36,824 nt of DNA from an uncultured Eubacteriales bacterium. Lineage in GTDB: Bacteria > Bacillota > Clostridia > Oscillospirales > Acutalibacteraceae. The DNA lies in assembly GCA_958417225.1 (NCBI GenBank), contig CATZCM010000015.1, positions 1 to 36,824 of the forward strand, read 5' to 3'. The notes beneath the pieces were generated by a model. The model made no database searches. It was not told where the DNA came from and saw only the letters and a program-made list of their open reading frames with translations. The position numbers and the translations under genes were made by a program. Shown here piece by piece: positions 1 through 6,628 of this stretch (positions are counted from its first letter, which is position 1; the number at the start of each line of letters is the position of its first letter).

Positions 1-55
1 TTTCTCCTAGGTTTCTTTCTTTTTGGCTCCCCCTGTTGGACTCGAACCAACGACC
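1..55. repeat. 55-bp direct repeat, copy 1 (tRNA-Asn 3' part plus downstream sequence)
   Basis: Bases 1-55 are identical to 221-275. The repeat covers half of a terminator-like hairpin, a short pyrimidine tract, and the CCA end, acceptor 3' strand and T-arm of tRNA-Asn. Identity stops abruptly at base 56/276, inside the variable-loop side of the tRNA. This is seen directly. A tandem tRNA duplication followed by loss or replacement of one 5' half is the simplest explanation. Confidence 0.9.
24..55 (-). pseudogene. tRNA-Asn 3'-half remnant
   Basis: On the minus strand this segment reads as a perfect T-arm, acceptor 3' strand and CCA end of the tRNA-Asn at 244-319. The sequence upstream of it (56 onward) does not form a D-arm or a normal anticodon arm, so no complete tRNA can be folded. 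It is a truncated or mutated tRNA copy. The plus strand of this stretch also gives a 60-codon open frame (36-218), which I regard as spurious. Confidence 0.75.
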
Positions 56-220
56 TTTTCGGTCAAAAGCATTGTCGCAACGCTTACTCTCGCTCGCGTT
101 GCTCTGTGCTTTTTCCTGTTCACGAGCTTGCTTCATCCGCCACTGGCGGCGCAAACTCGTGAACCAGTTAACAGCCCCATATTGCGGCTGTAATCCGCAG
201 GGTAATAAAACAACCTAGGA
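56..220. other. Highly structured segment between tRNA-Asn copy and remnant
   Basis: This 165-base stretch is more GC-rich than its surroundings and is almost wholly made of inverted repeats: 52-55 with 61-64, 77-83 with 96-102, 118-126 with 156-164 (which encloses a second stem 137-141/145-149), and 171-176 with 186-191. Bases 184-204 resemble the anticodon arm of the neighbouring tRNA-Asn but lie on the opposite strand. It could be a small palindromic mobile element inserted in a tRNA copy, or a structured RNA. No credible protein is encoded. Confidence 0.6.
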
Positions 221-233
221 TTTCTCCTAGGTT
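207..233 (-). terminator. Terminator of tRNA-Asn
   Basis: Stem 212-220 pairs with 225-233 around a four-base loop. Read on the minus strand it is followed by a short U tract (complement of 207-210), ten bases after the CCA end of tRNA-Asn. The right half of the same hairpin is repeated at 5-13. Confidence 0.6.
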
Positions 234-275
234 TCTTTCTTTTTGGCTCCCCCTGTTGGACTCGAACCAACGACC
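221..275. repeat. 55-bp direct repeat, copy 2
   Basis: This is the intact partner of bases 1-55. It lies within and just downstream of the complete tRNA-Asn gene. The two copies are exactly 220 bases apart. Confidence 0.9.
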
Positions 276-319
276 CTGCGGTTAACAGCCGCATGCTCTA
301 CCGACTGAGCTAAGGAGGA
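244..319 (-). tRNA. tRNA-Asn (anticodon GTT)
   Basis: The minus strand folds into a full cloverleaf. The seven-base-pair acceptor stem has one G-U pair. The D-arm is normal, the anticodon stem TGCGG/CCGCA has loop CTGTTAA (anticodon GTT), and the T-loop is standard TTCGAGT. The 3' CCA is encoded (244-246). Discriminator base is G. This gene is complete, unlike the remnant at 24-55. Confidence 0.97.
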
Positions 320-339
320 ATATCTCTCATTACCTTTAT

Positions 340-368
340 AGTATATCATACTCTGCGATAAAATACAA
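340..368 (-). promoter_or_regulatory. Promoter of tRNA-Asn
   Basis: On the minus strand, -35 TTGTAT (363-368), a 17-base spacer and -10 TATACT (340-345) preceded by TGA. It stands about 20 bases before the tRNA 5' end, as expected for a vegetative sigma-A promoter. Confidence 0.65.
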
Positions 369-516
369 CTGGTATAAACGTAGAACCTAATAGGTGTTTT
401 TATTTTTAAATTGTGAGATGTGCCTAGTTTTATGTTTTTCCCCGATAATATGCATATCCTATCCTATGGACGAATATACTGAATTGTAAAATTTAATAAA
501 GACCGGAGGTTTTAAA

Positions 517-1437
517 ATGACAGAATTTTATCCAGAGGGGTTCCTAGATAATGCTATGGGCTGTTCTTTAACATACACCCAAAATGCTTTAATGGACGCA
601 TATTATGAAAAAAAAATACTTGAGGCCCGTGCCACTATTTGCGATAGTAATCATAACTTAATCGTGGACCTCGGTTGTATGGATGGCATCATCCTACGTG
701 AAGAAGGTGCTCTCGGTATAAAAGAAGGTACAGTTAGAGATATCGCTGTCATCTCTCGCGTAAACCGACCTGTGTGTTTCGTTATTACCTCTTTCGAAAA
801 AGACGAAAACACCGGCAAAACCGTTGCTATGCTCTCTCGTAGACTTGCTCAGGAAATTTGTATGCAAAATTATATATCTACCCTCTCTCCCGGAGATGTA
901 ATCAACGCCCGAATTACACACCTCGAACCATTTGGTGCTTTTTGTGATATCGGTTGCGGTATAGTGTCTCTCCTGCCTATCGACATGATTTCTGTATCTA
1001 GACTCGATCACCCTAAAGAACGCTTTTCCGTCGGTATGAACATAAAAGCTATCGTTAAATCAATAGACGATGGTCGCATAAGCCTTACCCATAAGGAATT
1101 GCTCGGATCATGGGAGGAAAATGCCAAAATGTTCGAAATTGGCGAAACTGTTACTGGTATAATTCGATCAGTTGAAGACTATGGCGCCTTCATCGAACTT
1201 ACCCCTAATCTAGCTGGATTAGCTGAACCAAAAGAAGGTATTCATCCCGGACAACAAGCTAGTGTGTACATAAAGAATATTATTCCCGTTCGTATGAAAG
1301 TTAAACTTATAATTATAGATACCTTCGAGTATAACTATACACCCAGTTTGCCAAATTACTTTTTTAATGAAAATCATATTGAAAAATTTACCTATTCACC
1401 TAAAGAATCCGATAAAATTATAGAAACCTTATTTTAA
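517..1437 (+). CDS. S1-domain RNA-binding protein (ribosomal protein S1-like)
   Basis: A 306-residue protein with two clear S1/OB-fold repeats at about residues 125-192 and 207-265; both contain the hallmark G-A-F segment (EPFGAFCDIG and EDYGAFIEL). Residues 45-110 look like a third, degenerate S1-like unit. Short two-to-four-repeat S1 proteins of this length are common in Clostridia in place of the six-repeat E. coli S1; they bind mRNA and may help translation initiation. The start is set by a GGAGG site about ten bases upstream. It stands alone, transcribed away from tRNA-Asn. Whether it sits on the ribosome or is a general RNA-binding regulator cannot be decided from sequence. Confidence 0.85.
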   Translation: MTEFYPEGFLDNAMGCSLTYTQNALMDAYYEKKILEARATICDSNHNLIVDLGCMDGIILREEGALGIKEGTVRDIAVISRVNRPVCFVITSFEKDENTGKTVAMLSRRLAQEICMQNYISTLSPGDVINARITHLEPFGAFCDIGCGIVSLLPIDMISVSRLDHPKERFSVGMNIKAIVKSIDDGRISLTHKELLGSWEENAKMFEIGETVTGIIRSVEDYGAFIELTPNLAGLAEPKEGIHPGQQASVYIKNIIPVRMKVKLIIIDTFEYNYTPSLPNYFFNENHIEKFTYSPKESDKIIETLF

Positions 1438-1440
1438 CAA

Positions 1441-1470
1441 GAATAAAACCTCCCTTTCCTAGACACAATA
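1441..1470 (+). promoter_or_regulatory. Sigma-G-like promoter upstream of the Asn/Gln-rich small ORF
   Basis: GAATA (1441-1445), an 18-base spacer and CACAATA (1464-1470). The known forespore sigma-G consensus is roughly G(A/C)ATR-N17/18-CATnnTA, so the -35 fits fully and the -10 has one mismatch. It lies about 50 bases before the start of the 33-residue ORF, and a second sigma-G-like site lies before gpr in this window. It is a motif call only. Confidence 0.45.
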
Positions 1471-1520
1471 AAAAAGTCGGAAATGCTTTTCGACTAAAAA
1501 AATCAATGGAGGTTTTTTTC

Positions 1521-1622
1521 ATGAATAATCAAAATAATAATAACCAAAATAACCAAAAGAATCAGAACAATCAGAAAAATCAAAACAACCAGAAAAACCA
1601 AAATAAAAACAATAATTTCTAA
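1521..1622 (+). CDS. Small Asn/Gln/Lys-rich protein (33 aa), possible spore protein
   Basis: A 33-residue frame with an excellent GGAGG site seven bases before ATG. Apart from the initial Met and a final Phe it consists only of Asn, Gln and Lys, in a loose N-Q-K repeat. No other reading frame or RNA explains such a clean start. Small Asn/Gln-rich proteins of this kind occur in spore-forming Clostridia, and the upstream site resembles a sigma-G promoter, so a spore-associated role is an inference. The composition resembles low-complexity repeats, so a non-functional origin remains possible. Confidence 0.6.
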   Translation: MNNQNNNNQNNQKNQNNQKNQNNQKNQNKNNNF

Positions 1623-1675
1623 TTAAACTCAGTTTTTACAACTAAACACTACGTGCTTATGAATGCATCGTAATT

Positions 1676-1729
1676 AAAAATAAGATCTTGTATCGTTTGT
1701 TTTCAATATAATACGGTACAAGGTCTTAT
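1676..1729 (-). terminator. Terminator of aroE operon
   Basis: A 13-base stem, 1680-1692 with 1717-1729 (one G-U pair), begins 11 bases after the aroE stop codon on the minus strand and is followed there by a U-rich tract (complement of 1676-1680). It may also stop transcription arriving from the small ORF on the plus strand. Confidence 0.7.
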
Positions 1730-1740
1730 CTTTTATAATA

Positions 1741-2562
1741 TCACTTTAACATTGCCATAACAAATTTTTCTAGGTTTCTAATATCACTTTCATTAAAATA
1801 ACCTCCATACCAGATGTAATGAGATTTTATTGCTTGATGCACAAGCATAAATATCCCCGATATCACCTTACAATCATTTAATTTTGCATATTTTAAGAAA
1901 TTTGTGTCTATTGGGTTATATACCGCATCAAAAACAGCTTCGCTGCATTTAAAAACTTTTTCATTTATTTCCGGCATACTCGAAAAATTTGGGTTCATCC
2001 CTGCTGGCGTTGCATTTACTAAAAGTGAGATCTTTTCCATCGGCAAGTAACTTTCCAATTCATATACATTTATTTTATCTTTTTTATTCCAAAAATCCTT
2101 TGTCATTTTTCCCTTTTGTAATATACTCTTTTTTCGAACAAGTACATCTACCGTACATCCAGCTTCTAACGCTTCATATATTATTACTCTTGCCGCTCCA
2201 CCATATCCTATCACTACAATATGCCCCGCAAGATTACATCCACACTTTTGTAAACTTTTCTTAAACCCATATCCATCTGTATTGTATCCCTTGCTTTTAT
2301 GCACAGTGTTTACCGCACCACAAACCCTAGCATTTTCTTCTAATTCACTAAGGTATGGTATAATATCATGTTTGTAAGGAAGTGTTATATTATATCCATC
2401 TAATTGCACAAGTCTCTCTTCATACTTCGAATCAAGGTCTTTTGGTAAAATGTCAATTAATTCATAGTTTGCACAAATCTTATTTAAATGAAAAAGTTTA
2501 TCATGAATGTACGGAGACAATGAATGCGATAATGGATGACCAATTAATGCATATTTTTTCAT
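1741..2562 (-). CDS. aroE: Shikimate dehydrogenase
   Basis: Catalyses the NADPH-dependent reduction of 3-dehydroshikimate to shikimate, the fourth step of aromatic amino acid synthesis. The 273-residue length is normal. The shikimate site is visible: S-L-S at residues 14-16, N58-I-T-L-P-Y-K64 with the catalytic lysine, N85, N94-T-D96-G and Q243. The Rossmann glycine motif GYGGAAR is at 119-125. The start ATG overlaps the stop of the upstream glycosylase gene by four bases (ATGA) and has a GGAG site, so the two are translationally coupled. A terminator follows directly. No other aromatic-pathway gene is in the window. Confidence 0.95.
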   Translation of the reverse strand: MKKYALIGHPLSHSLSPYIHDKLFHLNKICANYELIDILPKDLDSKYEERLVQLDGYNITLPYKHDIIPYLSELEENARVCGAVNTVHKSKGYNTDGYGFKKSLQKCGCNLAGHIVVIGYGGAARVIIYEALEAGCTVDVLVRKKSILQKGKMTKDFWNKKDKINVYELESYLPMEKISLLVNATPAGMNPNFSSMPEINEKVFKCSEAVFDAVYNPIDTNFLKYAKLNDCKVISGIFMLVHQAIKSHYIWYGGYFNESDIRNLEKFVMAMLK

Positions 2563-3077
2563 TTAGTAAACTCCTTCGCCGTAAATCTCCATAACCTATC
2601 TTGATCAGCTTGATCTGCATAAGCTATACCTACCCGTTTTTCCTTTGTATACTTGCATTTTATCCCTACGTCTTCTATCCATAACCGATCAGATATTGTT
2701 AAATTTTCTTTATTCAAATCCATGTTTATAGACATAGCCTTAGTTAGTTTACCCGGGCCATTAAAATCTTCTGTCCCCCTTATAAGCACTGCTTCAGGGA
2801 AATCCTTTATTCCCGTGACTATATTCAAAAGGTTATGTATACCATAACATAAATAAATATATGCAAAACCACCAGACTCATACATAATACTAGTTCGTTT
2901 AGTCTTTCCCTTATGCGCATGGCAAGCTGTGTCATCTTCACCACAATAAATTTCTGTTTCAGTTATCTTCTGTCTAATAACTTCCCCACTTAAAAGCCGT
3001 CTACATAGCTCCATTCCTAAAAATTTGGGAGCTAATTCAATTGCCCTAAGTTCATATATGTCCTTTGTTAACCTCAT
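2559..3077 (-). CDS. 3-methyladenine DNA glycosylase (AAG/MPG family)
   Basis: A 172-residue protein of the AAG/MPG fold, which removes 3-methyladenine, hypoxanthine and related damaged bases during base-excision repair. The family landmarks are present: T-E42-I-Y with the catalytic glutamate, the D-x-A-x-H segment after it, Y78-G-I-H-N-L-L-N (the DNA-intercalating and recognition loop) and G107-P-G-K-L. The AGGTGA site before ATG at 3077 supports this start. It is the first gene of a two-gene unit with aroE, a pairing without obvious functional logic. Confidence 0.92.
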   Translation of the reverse strand: MRLTKDIYELRAIELAPKFLGMELCRRLLSGEVIRQKITETEIYCGEDDTACHAHKGKTKRTSIMYESGGFAYIYLCYGIHNLLNIVTGIKDFPEAVLIRGTEDFNGPGKLTKAMSINMDLNKENLTISDRLWIEDVGIKCKYTKEKRVGIAYADQADQDRLWRFTAKEFTK

Positions 3078-3127
3078 TAAACTTCACCTTTCATCATTTT
3101 TTGTTAAATTCTAAAATCAACTACTTT

Positions 3128-3709
3128 TCATTGACAAAATAAAATTGTTAGTAGCCCAATAACTACAATCGGAATAGCACTTCCTCCTAAAAGTTGCCAT
3201 ATTGTGTGACGTTTTATTCTAAGGCTTGATATATACACTGCCACGAAAAATAACATCCCAATTACAGCTTGTACATACAGACCAAAATACAAAAATAATG
3301 CAATTGGTCCAGCTATTCCGCAAGCATGTCCACTGATTTTTAATTTGAAAAGTTTATTGAATATAAATACAATTAACCCAGATAGTAAATATTCTAGAAA
3401 TATTACCCAAACCCCTACACTAGACGAAAAAATTAAGTTACATAAACACCCCAAAACATATCCTGTAACCGCAAAAATCATAGCAAGAATTCGTTGACCT
3501 CTTCTTCCCTTATCGCGAAATTTAGGTATGTATTTTTGCATCGGGTAAGCAAACAGTGGAAAAACACCAATAAAAATTAAACAATACACCCATCGTAAAA
3601 TATCACCAAAGACCCAAAATCTATGAATTATCATGCAAATTAAAAATATATCTGCCATAATCGGTGCTACTGTAATTTTACGTATCATCAAACAAATTTT
3701 ATCAGTCAA
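3128..3709 (-). CDS. Integral membrane protein, possibly PAP2-phosphatase-like
   Basis: About five or six hydrophobic segments fill the 193-residue protein. The frame is open back to an ATG at 3757, but that ATG lies only 11 bases after a TATAAT box. The TTG at 3709 has an AGAAAGG site nine bases upstream and is the likelier start. The segment K-I-S-G-H-A-C followed by a later short K-R-H-T-x-W-Q-L-L-G motif is reminiscent of the SGH and H-x-x-x-D boxes of membrane PAP2 phosphatases, but the full K-x6-R-P signature is not evident, so the assignment is weak. It is transcribed alone. Confidence 0.65.
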   Translation of the reverse strand: MTDKICLMIRKITVAPIMADIFLICMIIHRFWVFGDILRWVYCLIFIGVFPLFAYPMQKYIPKFRDKGRRGQRILAMIFAVTGYVLGCLCNLIFSSSVGVWVIFLEYLLSGLIVFIFNKLFKLKISGHACGIAGPIALFLYFGLYVQAVIGMLFFVAVYISSLRIKRHTIWQLLGGSAIPIVVIGLLTILFCQ

Positions 3710-3767
3710 AACAATCAGCCTTTCTAAATAAAATATAACGTTATCTATAATCAACATGTTTTTTTAC

Positions 3768-3797
3768 ATTATATCATATCTACAATCAATTCAACAA
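3768..3797 (-). promoter_or_regulatory. Promoter of the membrane protein gene
   Basis: On the minus strand: TTGTTG (3792-3797), 18-base spacer, TATAAT (3768-3773) preceded by TGA, an extended -10. It fixes transcription start near 3760 and argues for the TTG start at 3709 in the gene downstream. Confidence 0.6.
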
Positions 3798-3867
3798 GAC
3801 TCACACAAAATAAATTTCACATATAAATTATACCCACCATCCTCAAAAAAGACAGTAGGTATAAATT

Positions 3868-5223
3868 TTAAATTTTAGTTGATACTGAGCTTTTCCACAA
3901 CTTCTCTGCAACTGGTAACCAGTTTTCAGCATAGCAGTCACACTTAGAACATAAATGTTCCGCACTTTCAGGTGACTGCAAATCAGTAGATTTCGCTCCA
4001 CTCTTTTTAATGATTTCACGCAATTTTTCTGGATTTTCAAGCATCGGACAAGGCCTTAAGTGATTTTTATTAAAAGGTTGACTGTCGTGATATGCCTTAA
4101 ATAACGGAGATTGTAGTATTTCAAGTAGCGATTTATCCTTAATATTGGAATCTGAATAATGAATAAACACACATGGATCTGCATCACCATTTGCGTTTAT
4201 GTGCAAATATCGACGTCCTCCAGCCACACAACCTTCTACATACTCCCCATCGTTTTGAAAGTCCATTGCAAAAATAGGTTTAGTTTCACGGATTTTGCGA
4301 ATTTTGTTATACATATATTCTCTCTGATCAGGTGTCGGCAAAAGTTCAGGTACAGCATCATTCCCAACCGGCATGTAGTGAAAATACCATACAAACTTTG
4401 CTCCCCATTTCACCATTTGATTAAAGTACTCATCACTGCTTATTGAATCTAGGTTTTTGCTAGTATAACAGCAACTAATACCAAAAGGAAGTTTTTTGGA
4501 CTTAAGCAACGCCATTGCTTGTACAACTTTTTTATATGTTCCTTTGCCACGTCTTGCGTCAGTCGCTTCCTCAAATCCCTCCACACTCAATACTGGTATT
4601 AAATTTTTCACTTTCAACATCTCATCCGTAAAACTTTCATCAATGAGTGTCCCATTTGTAAAAGTCATAAATTCACAATCATTATGTTTACGACATATTT
4701 TCAATAAATCTCTTTTTCTTACTAGAGGCTCGCCTCCAGTATAAATATAAAAATATACACCCAATTCCTTCCCTTGAGTAATTATAGAATCAATTTCGTC
4801 AAATGATAAATTTAGTTTATTTCCATACTCAGCTGCCCAACACCCTGTACAGTGAAGGTTACAAGCAGAAGTTGGATCAAGTAATATTGCCCATGGAATA
4901 TTACAATTGTACTTTTTTCTTAAATCCTCCTCCTTGGGCCAACCTATAAAACTAGCATTTAATAAAAAATTCTCAAATGTCTTTTTCAATACCCCCTCAT
5001 CAATGTCATCCCAAATACTCCAAAGTAATTTATGCATATTATTTTCTGAATCGTTTATTATTTTGCGAAAAGCTTCTCTTTGTCCTACAAAACCATCTGG
5101 ATTATCTCTAAATATTTTATCTGTCCACTCAAGCAATTTCGGTAAATTTTGATCAGGGTTTTTTCCAATATAGTTAAATGCCTGTTTTAATCCAAATCTC
5201 ACTATTTTATTCGAAGCTTTCAT
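3868..5223 (-). CDS. Radical SAM protein with SPASM-like C-terminal cysteines
   Basis: A 451-residue radical SAM enzyme. The [4Fe-4S] cluster motif C121-x3-C125-x2-C128 follows a D-P-T-S-A segment, and the SAM-binding GGEP motif is at 163-166. The C-terminal part has further cysteines (332, 351, 392, 425, 428, 430) in a pattern like SPASM/twitch domains (I-N-A-N-G-D-x-D-P-C), which bind extra iron-sulfur clusters. The roughly 100-residue N-terminal helical part is specific to this subgroup. A GGGAGG site precedes ATG. It lies 32 bases after an HdeD-like membrane protein gene and is probably co-transcribed with it. The substrate is unknown; no peptide precursor gene is seen beside it. Confidence 0.88.
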   Translation of the reverse strand: MKASNKIVRFGLKQAFNYIGKNPDQNLPKLLEWTDKIFRDNPDGFVGQREAFRKIINDSENNMHKLLWSIWDDIDEGVLKKTFENFLLNASFIGWPKEEDLRKKYNCNIPWAILLDPTSACNLHCTGCWAAEYGNKLNLSFDEIDSIITQGKELGVYFYIYTGGEPLVRKRDLLKICRKHNDCEFMTFTNGTLIDESFTDEMLKVKNLIPVLSVEGFEEATDARRGKGTYKKVVQAMALLKSKKLPFGISCCYTSKNLDSISSDEYFNQMVKWGAKFVWYFHYMPVGNDAVPELLPTPDQREYMYNKIRKIRETKPIFAMDFQNDGEYVEGCVAGGRRYLHINANGDADPCVFIHYSDSNIKDKSLLEILQSPLFKAYHDSQPFNKNHLRPCPMLENPEKLREIIKKSGAKSTDLQSPESAEHLCSKCDCYAENWLPVAEKLWKSSVSTKI

Positions 5224-5255
5224 AAATTACAACCTCCCAAAAACTTTGATCTAAA

Positions 5256-5846
5256 CTAATTTTTATCCGTATAATCTATTTCAATGTAATCTGGGTATTG
5301 GTCGCGAATTATCTTCACTGACGTCAAGACAGTAATTATATTTAAAATCCCATCAAATATCAACGCAAGTCCAAGGAATATCATTATTAACCTCATACCT
5401 TCACCAGGTTTAAAGATCAGCAATAATCCGAATATTGCCGCTAATACCGCCGAAATCAAAATCAACCACCACTTTACTATCCCAAACCGCTTAGCTTCGA
5501 CTGCAATTTGCACCTTAAAAAGTGCATTAGATAAAATCAAAATTCCAAAAATCGTACAAAATAAGAAAATTATACTTTCCGTGTAAATTAGCAGACTTAC
5601 TCCTAAAGCTAATATTAAAACACCCGAAGCTAAATCGTATTCAAAAGCCAGTCGAAAAAGATCTTTTGAAAAATACCCAACTAATTTTATAATTCCAAAA
5701 ATAATCATCATAATTCCCAAAAAGAGTCCAATAAATCTCATTGAAACACCTGGAACTAAAATTAACAAAAAACCCATCAGGCACATTATCGTTGAAATTG
5801 CAATATATCCTATTTTTGCACATCTTACCGGCACAACTGAACGCAT
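5256..5846 (-). CDS. HdeD/DUF308-type membrane protein
   Basis: A 196-residue protein with six evenly spaced hydrophobic segments and the repeated G-x-x-x-I-x-G-I-x-x-L pattern typical of the HdeD/DUF308 family, first described from an E. coli acid-resistance gene; the biochemical role is not known. The last 20 residues are acidic and cytoplasmic in character. A GGGAGG site lies six bases before ATG. It is the first gene of a unit with the radical SAM protein, which suggests a shared membrane-linked role, but that is inference. Confidence 0.8.
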   Translation of the reverse strand: MRSVVPVRCAKIGYIAISTIMCLMGFLLILVPGVSMRFIGLFLGIMMIIFGIIKLVGYFSKDLFRLAFEYDLASGVLILALGVSLLIYTESIIFLFCTIFGILILSNALFKVQIAVEAKRFGIVKWWLILISAVLAAIFGLLLIFKPGEGMRLIMIFLGLALIFDGILNIITVLTSVKIIRDQYPDYIEIDYTDKN

Positions 5847-6353
5847 AAAATTACCTCCCTAAACTATCAACTAATTTATTTTTTAAGCATATAAGAATAT
5901 TTTACTAATACAATGTATAAATTAAATATATTGTTATGAAATCAAATAAATTGTACACATGAAAACATCATGAAAAATAGTCACGTTAACATTTAACAAG
6001 TGAAGAGAAAGGCGTAACTAATCTATACACTCTCACATAACACACACAGATCATTTAGTATATTATGTCATAGAAACAATCATCTACATTTTTCCTTAAA
6101 GATAAGCATCTATATATACTAAACCATATCTTAATACATATGGCATTATTTTTTGTACTTACTTCGTTTCTATTCCTTTCCGTAGCTAAGCTATTTTCAG
6201 AGTTTTTTACTATATTTTTGTAAAAATTCAAATAAATAAAATTAGGATCTATAAATACTTACAGACCCTTATTATCATCCTTATCTTTTCGAACATACTA
6301 ATATCTGTTCAGATGGTAATTAATTCAAATAATTACATGCTTTCCACTGTTTT
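5847..6353. other. Intergenic stretch with nothing identified
   Basis: About 500 AT-rich bases separate the HdeD-like gene from the small FakA-fragment gene. I see no open frame with a good start, no RNA gene and no clear terminator. The part near 5846 must hold the promoter of the HdeD/radical SAM unit, but I could not pick one convincingly. Confidence 0.5.
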
Positions 6354-6605
6354 TTATCCCCCGAGACCATCTTTCTGGCGCTGCATATTTTCCACAATCA
6401 CATCAAATATATCCCCTAATGATGCACAATATTCAATTACTTTCCATGGCACATTGGTATGAAAATGAATCCTAATTAATTTATCATCACCAATTACTAA
6501 AAGACTATCACCTTTTATATTTTGTTCAATGTAATCATGTATAGCATCCTTTGAAAGATTTTGCCCTTCAATCAAAAGTTGCGTGTCAAATTTAAAATCA
6601 ATCAT
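6354..6605 (-). CDS. Stand-alone C-terminal fragment of FakA/YloV (DAK2-type) protein
   Basis: An 83-residue protein that matches the last conserved part of fatty-acid kinase FakA (YloV, DAK2 family): F-D-T-Q-L-L-I-E-G, then G-D-S-L-L-V-I-G-D-D, H-F-H-T-N-V-P-W-K-V-I-E-Y, and a final E-N-M-Q-R-Q. In full-length FakA (about 550 residues) these segments follow the kinase and middle domains; here neither is present. It has its own AAGGAG site and ATG, so it is a real small gene, not a degraded end. It starts 23 bases after dnaG and probably closes the yigZ-dnaG operon. A role as a small binding domain is guesswork. Confidence 0.75.
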   Translation of the reverse strand: MIDFKFDTQLLIEGQNLSKDAIHDYIEQNIKGDSLLVIGDDKLIRIHFHTNVPWKVIEYCASLGDIFDVIVENMQRQKDGLGG

Positions 6606-6628
6606 ATAAATACTCCTTTTTCAAAATT

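Noticed and set aside
36..218. 60-codon open frame over the tRNA-Asn remnant
   Set aside because: It runs antisense through a tRNA fragment and hairpins, has no ribosome site, and begins with the D-S-N-Q-R-P type string that arises when tRNA complements are translated.
1470..1500. Terminator after the S1-domain gene
   Set aside because: The AGTCG/CGACT pairing is only five base pairs with an 11-base loop; too weak to call.
1521..1622. Small N/Q-K repeat as a CRISPR-like or minisatellite array
   Set aside because: The repeated codons are short and irregular, there are no spacers, and the frame has a clean start, stop and ribosome site.
3800..3867. Terminator after the radical SAM gene
   Set aside because: A nine-base imperfect stem can be drawn but its loop is long and there is no U tract in the right place.
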